DNA of 64,000 bases from Hippopus hippopus (taxonomy: Eukaryota > Mollusca > Bivalvia > Cardiida > Cardiidae). Below are positions 18,554 to 30,500 of the stretch, piece by piece; within the stretch, counting starts at the first letter, position 1, and the number at the start of each line of letters is the position of its first letter. The DNA lies in contig OX328100.1 in the NCBI GenBank assembly GCA_946811185.2, positions 19,084,999-19,148,998 of the forward strand, in the 5' to 3' direction. A program made the position numbers and the translations under genes. The notes below the pieces were generated by a model. That model was not told where the DNA came from. It was given only the letters and a program-made list of their open reading frames with translations, and ran no database searches.

Positions 18554-21500
18554 GTGAGTTGTAGTAAAATCTACGCACGCCGTCTCAACATAAACATTGT
18601 AGTACGCATGTACAGCTGACTTTCCGTCGCCGTAATTTCGGTGGTTGGACGATTTTTTCTTGTAACACCGATAGCAACTATTTCTTCAAGTAATATTGCA
18701 TCCTAACATATAAAAGAATGGTATATTTTAGACGTATTTTATACCAAAACAACGCGAGAAACATCCGGCTTTAACACCACCGGGTCACATGTTTTCAGAA
18801 TGAAAACAAAGGGCGCGTAACTCAATTTGATTCATGTATTTCGAAATAATCGACAATTTTGTGAAACATACGTACCATTTGATAAGAATATACGAAACAA
18901 CTTCAAAATATTTTGCAGTTTTATATATCTATGATTTGAGGGATTGCAAATATTTTACCACAAATTTATTTCAGATTGAAAACGTTGTGTGTTTTATGTC
19001 GGTGTAGAGCACATGGCGACGTCACAAGTTGGCTGTGTTCCAATAAATTTTAAGCGATCACTGTAGCTTCTCACCACAATGATTGTAGTGTTACAAGAAA
19101 TAACAAACTTGATTTTTTTTATTCGGGCTTTATAATTCGAAATATACGCAATGATTTATTTTTAACTGTTATGAAAAATAATCGAGTATCGATAAAACAG
19201 TCATCGTGTTTATTTAGCAATGTTCATGACCCATCAGCTGATCTTCTCAAGGACTGAATCAGCTGATAACCAGGAGGCTGGAACAGTATCCTGTGACTTG
19301 TTAAAATGTTGACTCAGAGCTTTCCTGTCTATCTGTAACTGCGTATAATTATGTCATACCTATAGCAGGAACGCCAAACCATTTTTTATGCTGTAAAACA
19401 CTTGATACTTAACTATTTCGCCACTATTTCAGAGTAACAAATTTGGTTCTTTTCAAGATATTTGTAGTCCTATAATTATTTGCAATTTATTCCCTATTCC
19501 TATTTAGGCTGCTATTTGTGTTTAGGAAATATTATGTCAATACAGTCATACTAAAGAGATTTCCCCATCACATCAAAGGGTAGAAAGTATTGTAGGAAAA
19601 AGAGAAAGCCTGGTTACCAGCATTTTCTCCTTTTACTTAGATAATTTAAAAATCTTTATTTCATACCCAGGTCACTGAAAGATGAATGGCTGGTAAAGTG
19701 TTACACATATCATGATCATGTGCACATGTAGTGTTTTGAAAAAGATTTAACCTCAAGCCAAATTATCTTGGGTTTTAAGAACCCTAAGATAAAAGACTTT
19801 CAACAAATAAAAAGTGAAAAAATGCTGGTTATTAGAATTTCCCCTTTTCCCACAATGTTTTCAGTTCTTTCTGAAACAAAGTCCATGATTTTATTTAGCC
19901 ACAAATAATACATCTTCTGCAAATGCCTTTTAATTTGGAAAAGACTACAACAATTTTTTTGTATGGCAAAGGGCTACATGTATTAAGGCTATGCTATTTC
20001 ACAAAATATTGAACAGTGCAGACTTAAGTTTATAGTGCTGGTTCTATGCAGTCTAGTCTTGGTATTTGGGGTGCAGTTAAGCAGTCATTGTGACCTTGAG
20101 CTGTGCCAAGCAGGACAGCGGGGGAACTCTTTTTCAAATGGGAATCGAAAAATTGGACTTCTCCTTATTGAAGTAGAAAATGTTTGCTACCAGGCTGCGC
20201 TTTCTCTTTTAATACAATATTTTCAAAATCTTTCTCAGTGTCATTAAAACACTGGATTGTGTGTTGAAGAATTAATAGATTATCTTAATAAGACTGCTGA
20301 ATTTGAATATTTTGTACCAGATGTTAAACCATAAATTTAAACCAAATGATGAATTTTAGACTTTTCTGGCCACAGGCTTCTTCCACAGGATTGTTAAAAT
20401 TAGAGAAATTTTGATAAAGGGTAAATACAGTTCATCAAAAAGAGTGAAGAATAAAAAACTTATAATTTGTGATAGCCAGTTTAAACAGTAATGTATGCAT
20501 TTAATAATCTGGGGAACTGGCATCCTGCCAAGTCCCACCCATTATGTCTGGTGGTTTATGAATTGATCAATATTGTAAGGAGCTATTGATCATTGCTCAA
20601 TTTTTTGGAATAAATTGCTGGCGCTCTTCATAGATATTTTGTAGATCCTATTTCATCTTCATTATTTAAATTTCATGTCAGGAATGGTTCAATAATAATT
20701 TTGTTTCACTTTTGATCATGAATGAGTTTTGAATAAGTGATAGCAGGATGGAAAAGGTTTGAAAGAACAGAAAACTTTGTTTGAAAAGGAGAAACTGCTT
20801 GTTAATAGCATTTTCTTATTTGCCCACAATGATTTCAAATACCTTTCCCCCCAAGTTGTTATAACTCAGGATTAAAGGGTTAAATTTTTACTAGTCTAAA
20901 TGTATGGCAAAAGAGAATGATCAAACTCTAAAATTTAAGGAAGTTACACTTAACCGAATTTGAACTACCCTGAAAAAGCAAGCTTTTGGAAACTTTAAAA
21001 CTGAGAAAAAGCTGGTAACTGCATTTTCTCCTTTTCTAACAATGCTTTCCAATTCTTATGTCATATTTATTTTGTTGTCTGCAAACGCTTTTCATTTGAA
21101 CAATTCTAAATTTTTGCAGTTTGGTAAAGGGTTTAACTGCCTCGCTTTTCTTCAGTTGCCTTTGGGGCCAGTGTAGATCAAGATCTGACTGTACAACATG
21201 CAGTCTTATCTCTGATTAGCACTGTCTACCTTGCCAAGACAATCTTGACAGTGGTAACCTTCGCGCTGCTCTTTTTGAAGACTTTTTACCAGAATGAAAA
21301 TACCCATTGGGTTTATTCGGTGCAGAAGTAAAAAGATCCCTTCTTATGCTAAAATTAGTAAGTCCTCACCAAAGAGGCCTATGTTGTTGGCTTCATAAGT
21401 TCTATCTTGAAACCTGAATAAGTGAGTAGAATGTTGCTGATTTGATCCTAGAGACCATCATACCCACAATTGATATTCAGCAAATATAAGACTTGTTTAT

Positions 21501-24500
21501 ATTGAAAATATTTGCTGATGATATAGCATCAGCAAATGCTTTCAATACGGACAAGTCTTACTTTTTGCTGAATGTTGTTGAAAACATCATGGCAAATGCG
21601 GGAATCCTCTGCACTTGTAGCAAGAAATGATCACTCCTTTTGCCAAAATGTGTTCACATGACTGTAATGAAGTTTAATCCTGAGTGTTAACGACCCTGAG
21701 AAAGATGGCTTTTGAAAAGATTGTGGAAAATGAAGAAAATTTTCTAAAAAGCCTTCTCCCCCAGCATTGGTGAAACTTTTTGCAGGTGGGTACCAGTAAT
21801 TTGTTTCACAGCCAATGAGCATTCAATTTATTGTTCTTTCACACATAACACTGCTTACTTTCAGTCAAATGTCAAACAAAGATGGCTTAGAAAGTGAGAA
21901 AAGAATGCGGAGAGAAATCGCCAACAGCAATGAGCGAAGAAGAATGCAGAGTATCAATGCAGGTTTTCAACTGCTGCGGTCCTTAATTCCACATAATGAG
22001 GGGGAGAAATTGAGCAAGGTAAGAAACAGTTGGCTATGGACTAGAAATGTGCTTATTTACCCTTTACCAAACAATCCTTAATCCTTTAGCACACAGCAAA
22101 GTTTTAGATTGGTCCAAAGCACTTGTATACAACAAATTTGATATGACAAACGGTAAATGTCACATTTGTATCAGGAAGGATAGAAACTGTTGTGGGAAAT
22201 AGAGGAAATGTTGGTCACAAGCATTTTCCTCCTTTACACATTGTTTTCAAAAGCCTACTTTTTCAGGGTCTAACTGTCTTGTTTCACTTATGGAGTTGTT
22301 TTCATTTTTTTCTATAAATGTTCTTAATTTTTGCAAGTGTAAAATGTTGTCTTGGATAGAGTTCTTTAGACTGAGAAATAAAGCTTTTAACAACATCATG
22401 GCAATCTGAGAGAATGCTGGTAATTCATGACATTTTCAAAAATTCATCTCCCTCTGCCTTGGAAAATATATATATTTTTTTTGTAAACCCGAATTAAGAC
22501 TGGACTTTTTTCAGACAAATTGTTTTTTGTGAAAAAAACAGGGAATTGACTGTGTCATTGTGTTATGGATTATGAAGGTTACCCAACATATATTTCCCAA
22601 GTTGAATTCAGTTTTGCTTCACCCTTTATCAATTAATCCCAACTTTGAACAACATTGATGAAGAAGACTTGAAAATATTGTGGGAAAAGGAGAAAATGCT
22701 GGTAACCAGCATTTTCTACTTTTCCCACAATTCTTTCTATCATAGGATAGACAACTTCAACAGTTTGAGTCACATATAATTTTTCATTGGCAAATGTGGT
22801 TGGTGACAAGTCTAAATTTTTGTTGTAAGGTAAATGGTTTATTTATCATAATTATAATTGTTCACACACATCATATCATAGAAGGTGAAAGGGTAACTGC
22901 ATAATTATGTTCCCATGTGAAAAAAAATGATGTTGGACGGCCAATTTATAAATAGAACATTGTAATAGGTTCAAGGGCATCTTTATTTATTTGATGATGC
23001 ACCATGATGTAGCGGAATGAAAACACTTAACATTTCATGATAGTATAAATAAGCACTTTTTTATGCTGTAAACATAAGCACGTCATCTTAATTATGCAAC
23101 CAAATTTTAATCATGTGTTTAAACAATCTTAGGATAGAAGCCTTTTGAAAAGATTATGGGAAAAAGAGGAAATACTGGAAAATGCTGAAATTGTGGGAAA
23201 GGAGGTATTGCGACTGATGAGCATTTACATGTACTAGTACCCCATTGACCTCAAAGTTTTCTAAAGCAAATGACATTTAGAGGTAAAATATTTGAAGTGT
23301 AATTTATGAAGGAAAAAGTTTGAATCACATCAGGGAAACTGGTGATCATGGCGGTCCTTTAAAAAAAAAAAAGTAGTCAATGGATGGCAGAAAGCCTAGA
23401 ATAATGCCCAGCTTGAGTGTTAACCTGTCACTCCACAATCCTAAGTTGTGACGACCCTGAGAATGAAGATTTTTAAAAGCATTGTGGGAAAAAGATGAAA
23501 TGCTGGTAACCAGCATTTTCTCCTTTTCCCAACAATGTTTTCTACTCTTTCGAAGATGAAATAATATCACTTGAGACTGGCTGAAAAGGCATTCAATAGT
23601 CACATGTAAAAGACACATTAACCCCTCACCAAATGACAAAATTTTAGACTTGTCCAAATTAAAAGCATTTACAGAATACTCAAATAGGATAAAAAAAAAA
23701 AAATGTTGGAAAAGGAGAAAATGCTGGTGTCCAGCATTTTATCCTTTTCCCACAATGTTTTCAAAAGGTCTCTTGGTCATTGTCGTTAAAATTGGGAAAT
23801 ATATAGAAAAGAGATAAGGGTTAAAAGTCTAGGTTTCCCAGAATAACCATTGGTATCTGTCAGATTGTAATGGTGTGTAATGTCTAGACTGATACAGCTC
23901 TCTCTGGAAATACTGGCCAGTCTGGGTCAAGCTATAAACTACCTACACACTCCTTCTTCTTTTGATTTATTGACTTTACATTTATCCCTCATTGCACTTA
24001 AACAACGAAATGTTTGACTTGTCCAAATTGGCACCATGTACAGACAAGGTCTTGGGTATTATTTTTCCGCAGGTTTGATGATTTCCGCGGATCGATACGC
24101 TGCAAGGGTCAAAACTGTGATTCATGTAAATCTGAAGAGAAAAATTGTAAGAGAGGGTACAAATTAACACTGGATGTGCAAATATTTGACTGATTGTGCC
24201 ATGCATTGGCTACCAGACATGTACTGATGCCAAACTATTGTATTTTAAACTGTGACAAGTAGCCTCTGTTTCACCATTGTGAAATGGGTCAGGTTTTCCA
24301 ATAGAGGTGAAAGTATGCCATGTATCCTATTTTTATTGAGCCTACTCATCAGTAAATAAAGTAATGAAGGGGAACATAAATACCTTATTTGATTACCTCT
24401 GGCTTGAGAGAGTCAGCTGTCAACATTACATGTATGCTAACAATAAAGGAGGGGTCAGTGACCTTGAGATCATAAATATAGGTCATATGTCATTTGTACT

Positions 24501-27500
24501 TTCTTTAATATCAGAGTTCTGTGTCAAAGAGTCAAACTTCGTGGCTCATAGTTGATTGTAAGGGGTGAAGATATCCCACATTTTTATCCCTGTATGTAAT
24601 CAAATAATATTAACTCTTCTGGTGTTAAATAAATGGAATGGACATTCTAGGTCCGAATTAAAGACACAGATGATACAATTTCAAAGCTGTTTTATTCAAA
24701 ATAATTATATGGAACAGAAGCAAAGAGTGTAGATTAAGATCTGTGCTGTCTCAACTTGATCTATTTTGTCCACTTAAGGAATAAAATTTGATTTTGTATT
24801 TTGTACGGGTGATTAACGTTGCAAATAGAAAAGATCAAGTCATTCTGTTAATCTTTCAACTTTGCTGTTTTTGCTAAATTTTTGCACAAAGTGTAGATCA
24901 GTATCAGACTTCACATTCAATCTGATCCTAGTCTACCCTGGCCTCAGCAACACCAATTTCTTGTTAAAAGTAACTTTTCCTCTTCTAGACACAATCTTTG
25001 TTTTGTTGGATCTGAGGCCCCGTGCACAGTTGGTAGCATATAGGGGTTGCTTGCACAAATCCCTAGCTGGGTGAATTTCTTTCCAAGGATTGATGATACC
25101 CATTGTGACAGGATTCATTCCTCTCTCCATCCTGATCATTGTTACTACAATGGTCATGCTAGAATGTTGCCATTGGCTTGGGAAAACTATTGTGGGAAGA
25201 CAATTACAGCACTGGTAAAATAAACTTACGTGAAATGCACTGATTTGTGCACAGGCCCCTGTGATATAATTGAAATGATGTTAAAAACGATGCTAAACAC
25301 AATACAAACAAACAAATCAATATGGTTGGAAGAACATCAGCTTTCCTTCAAGTATATTTGATGTCTCATTAGGAACAAGTAATGTTTTAAGTAATTATAG
25401 AGGTAATGTATTTTGGCTTATGGAAATTTTGAATGAAATTGTAAGGTTTCTTGGTTCACAAAACCCATTAGCATGAATATACAACTTTTCTTAACCCTTT
25501 ACCCGACAATTCTCAGGGAGAGCCTTTATAAAATAAAAAACACTGTTGGTATACTGTTAGAGAAAATGCTGGTAACCAGTATTTTCTTCTTTTTCCATAT
25601 TGTTTCCATCTCTTTCAAAGACATCCTACTATTTTACTTGCATGTTAATTGTCACCTGCAAATTGTTTAGATTTTTACAATTCAGATTGTATTGTTGAGT
25701 AATGAGTCAGTCACAAACCTCATTACCATGAACACCACATCTATTTTAGGTTGGTTACTTTTTAACTTAAAAATGCTGGTAATAAACAATTTCTCCTTTA
25801 CCCACAATGTTTTTAAAAGCCTGCTTTTTTAAGGTTGTTAAAGCTAGAGATTGTTTGGCCACAGAAATATCTTTAGGAAAGGGATATTACTTAATGTAAG
25901 TGGGTTTAAAGAAAATTTTGCTAAAAAGAACCAATTCACATACAATGAATAAGCCACATGTATTACTCATTTTCTTACAATGTTTTCAAAGGCAGTCTTC
26001 TTAAGGGGTAAGTAATAACCCTTTACAAAACAATCTTGCAATATAATGCCCGGGGAAATAGCTTTTGAGATTGTTGACCAGCATTTTCTCCTTTTCCCAA
26101 TATGTTTTCTACCAGTCCTTTTCAAAGATAAATTATATCACTTGGGATGCCAACAGTTTGTAGTCTGCAAATCAAATGCTGTTATCTTAGACCAAAGTAG
26201 AGATGCAATTAATTTGTCGGCTGCAAATGCTATCAATTTGGACCAGTGTAAGATTTTGACATCTGGTGAAGAGTGAAAAAGTCCCATTTTTATGGCAATG
26301 ATTTAATAAAGGAAATGGGAAACAATAAATCAACCCCCCCCCCCCCAAAAAAATGATATATGATCCTCAATGGTATCTTCAAAGCATCTACATTGTCTGT
26401 GGAGTTTGTAATTTTAATGTATGATGATCATTTATCTTCTTGAAATTTGTCCCCATTTCAATAGATTCTATCACATCTGGGGGTTACATTTCATATTTTG
26501 TAACAGTTACTTTTTCAGTGTTATTTTTGAGAATATTAGGGTGAATATATCCTTGATTTTTCCGAGTGTGTTATTTGACCCTGCATGGCTCAGGAGTTAG
26601 AATTAATTCGATAAAGTAATCCATAGGTCTTGAGTTTGATCTTCATCCAAAGCACTTTTGTTCTTTTGGTGGGAGTTTCATTTCACAAAACACTTATAGC
26701 CCAAGCACATTGCATTTGATACCAAGGAAAGACATAAAAAAAGTAGCTTTGGTTGTGGAATGACTGGAATCCTGTTGAAAGTGGCAATATACACCAATGA
26801 ATCAGAGTGTGTTGACCCACGACTCTTTACCAAACATTCCCGAGTTTTAATGACCCTGAGAAAGAGGCCTTTTGAAAACATTATGGGAAAAGGAGAAAAA
26901 GAATAGATTTCAAATTTTGAGTCAGATTTATTTTGTCATCTGCAGATGTTATCAATTTGGACAAGTCTAAAATTTAAGCCAGGTTCAAATTGAAAGCATT
27001 AGTAGATGACAAATAATGGCAACTCAAATGAAAGGTTATGTCCTAAGAAAGAGGAAAAAACATAGTTACAAAAGGAGGTTCCCACAAAGTTTTTCAAAGC
27101 CTTCTTCAAAAGGACCCTTAATGACCTTAGAAAAAAGCTTTTGAAAACATTGTTGGAAAGAGAATGCTTATAATCAGCATTTTCTTCTTTTCCCACAATG
27201 TTTTCTTATATCAAAGACAAATTCCATCATTCAAGCCAATTTAAATTGTTGTCTGTGAACACTTGCAATTTGGACAAGTCTACATTTTTGTTGTGTGGTA
27301 AAGAGTTACATCTTTACCTAATGATAAAATTTCAGACTTGTCCATAAAATTTCAGACTTGTCCATAAAATTTCAGACTTGTCCATAAAATTTCAGACTTG
27401 TCGAAAGTGAAAGTGGTGGTTAGCAGCATTTTCTCCTTTTCCCACAAGGTTTTCAAAGGGCTATTACTTCAGGGTCGATTAACCCTTTACCACATGGCAA

Positions 27501-30500
27501 CATTTAAGACCTATCCAAATTGAAAGCATTTGCAGACGACAATTTCATAGTGGCTCAAATGACTCAACTTTTCTTTGTTAGGGTAGAAAACATTGTGGGA
27601 AAAGGAGAAAATGCTGGTTACCAGCATTTTCTCCTTTTCCCACAATGTTTTCAAAAGGCCTCTTCTTCAGGGGTGTTAAAAGGCGTCATTGTGTGGAAAA
27701 GGGTTAAACTTGTGTGATTGCATGATAAAGGGTTAAACAAAACACATATACTATCATTTTCCTGTAAACTGCACCAAGGTAGACAGTGATAGAAGGTAAA
27801 TTATCTCTGCTGCAGTGGAATGATCTCCACTCGCTGGGTTGTGTGATTATGTATAGTGTTTTTTTACACCTTCCTCTTTCTCATTACTCCAGTGATTATA
27901 TAGGGCACACAGACACTCCTTCCCACATTCCATAGGGATGACGATGTTCATCTTCAAACAACTCCTAAAGCACTTGGTACACAATGTGTTATTGTGGTCT
28001 TTAAATGCTGAGTGCTTATGGGAGAAACTGTCCTGAGGTACTAGGAACCTATGAGAACGGCTTTTGAAAATATCGTGGAAAAGGAGAAAATGCTGGTATC
28101 CAGTAATTTCTTCTATTTTCAGGATGCTTTTCGTTCTTTCAAAGGCAAATTTGCATCTTTGTGCAGTATTTTATTTTGCTTTTCATAATTATGCAAAATG
28201 CTATCAATGTTAAAAATGCTGAAATTATGAGGTCTGGTAATGAGATAAGCTATTGCAGCGGAAATACGATATAACTTTGTTGTCTTGCAAATAGTAGTAC
28301 CTGGTTGAATTAATGGGATCTATTGGTAAGAATCACTGTTTGGGGAAAAATAGAAATTTTGCTTTTTTTTCCCCGCAATGTTTTTGATACCCATCTTCAC
28401 TGGTCGGTTTTGAATAAGGTACATGGACAGAGGGGAAATCATTATAGCAATTTTTTTGGGGTCCAATTTTAACTCTACAAAAATGACGAACTTGCAGGCC
28501 TGCCCAAATTGTAGGGGTTTGCAAACAACAAATTGGATGTGTATTAAAAGATTGGATTTGGCTTTGAGTTGGTAGAAAACATAGTGAGAAAAGGAAAAAA
28601 TGGTGATTTCCAGCAATTTCTCCTTTTCTAACCATGTTTTCAAAAGCGTTTTTCCCCAAGGCTATCAAAACTCAGGACTGTATGGTAAAAAGGTTAACCT
28701 TTACCAAACAATCTCAAGTTTTAGTGACCCTGTGGAATACAGCTTTTGAAAACATTGTGGTACATGTATCCAGCATTTTCTCCTTTTCTTAAAAAATTGT
28801 CTACTCTTATACATTGTTTGAGTCATTTTTTAATTTGCAGTCTGCAAATGCTTTGAACTTCGTCAAAGCGAAGTTTTTGTTGTTCGGTAAAGGGTTAAAC
28901 AAGTATAAAGAATTCAGTAAAGAACTGAATAAAGATAAAACAGTTATGTTGTAGTATTTATTTTAAGCATTCAATTACCTAGACAGGAATTTTAAATAGC
29001 CATAAGAATGTTAATAAAATATTGTTGAATTTTGAACTTTTGTATGTCTTTACCTTTTCAATGTAAATTATTTTATTGGGTATTATACTAGGAAACATTT
29101 TGTCTTTCAGCATAAAACTTTAACTTAATATCTTACATCGTTTTAAAATTTGAGGCTTGTAAAAAACTTTGAGAAAATTTGTTGATTTGTAATGAGTTTT
29201 ACACTGCTTTCAACTCAATTGGAGCCATATCCTGGCAACAGCTTACTTGTTCGTGGGGTTCATCTGAACGAGGCTTGGGCTCTAAAATGTCTTGAATATG
29301 GACAGTCCCATAAAAACCATAAAAACCCTAGTGCCTCAACTGAGAATCAAATTGGGCCTCCAAGTACCAAATCCTGGCATACATGTGTACATGTACTTTT
29401 ACCACTGAGCCTTATAATGCAGACCCATTGACAAGAAAAGAGTCTAGATTCTTGTCTTGCTCCTTTGTCTGTGTGTTTTTCCTTAGACAGTCTGAATTTC
29501 TGAGAGCCCAAAAAAGTGATTGAGTATACTTGTTTTTACCAACTGGCTTGCAACAAAACATTGTCAAAACATTGTGGCCAAACGGGAAATTGAAAATAAA
29601 AAGCAATTTCTCTTTTTCCATATTACATACATGTATTTGTCACATTATATTCTTGTATTTGGAACCTTTTGATACCAAGCGATGCTGAGTTTTAGCAAGC
29701 CTTAGGAAGAAAATGTGAAAAGAAGAAAATGCTAGTTGTAAGTATTTTCTCCTTCTCCTGCAATGTTTTCAAAAGTGTTCAAGGCAATTTAAAAACAAGG
29801 AGCTGTTCATGAAAGGGTTAATGAGCCAGATTCTAGGTCATAGTATTTTTCATTCAACAGGCTTTAGAATACATTGAGCCCACTTGAGATTTTACACTTG
29901 AAGTGCTAAACAAGTGTATTAACCTTTACCAAACATCAAAATTGTAGATTTGTCCAAATTGGAAGCAATTGCGGAGGGCAAAATAAATGTGACTCAAAAA
30001 TTGAAATTTGTTTTTGGGAAGGGTAGAAAACAGCCTGGGTAAAGGAGAAAATGCTGGTTGCCAGCATTTTCCCCTTTTCCAACAATGTTTTTCTAAAAGC
30101 TTACTTTCTCAGAGTCGTTGATAGTCAGGATTGTGTGGTAAAGGGTTAATTGACATTCTCAGGCAAAGTTCTAAATATTGTTATCTATAGACTGCTTTGG
30201 TCTTGGTTCCCAAAAAGTTGATGGAGTATAGATCAGAGATCAGATTAAACTGCCTGTGCTGTCTGATCTTCATCATTTGCAGTCTGCAAAGGCAGGGAAG
30301 TTGTTTTAAGTTGGCCAGGGGTTGAAAGTAGGCTAGGATTTAAATTTTTACCAGAGGCCAAAATTTTAGACTTGCACAAAGTGAAAGCAAATCAGGTATG
30401 GTTCAAGTTACTGGTTATCGCTTTGAAGAGGAAGAAACATTGTGAGAAAAGAAGAAAATGCTGACTACCACCATTTCTTCCTTTTCTCAAAATGCTTTGA

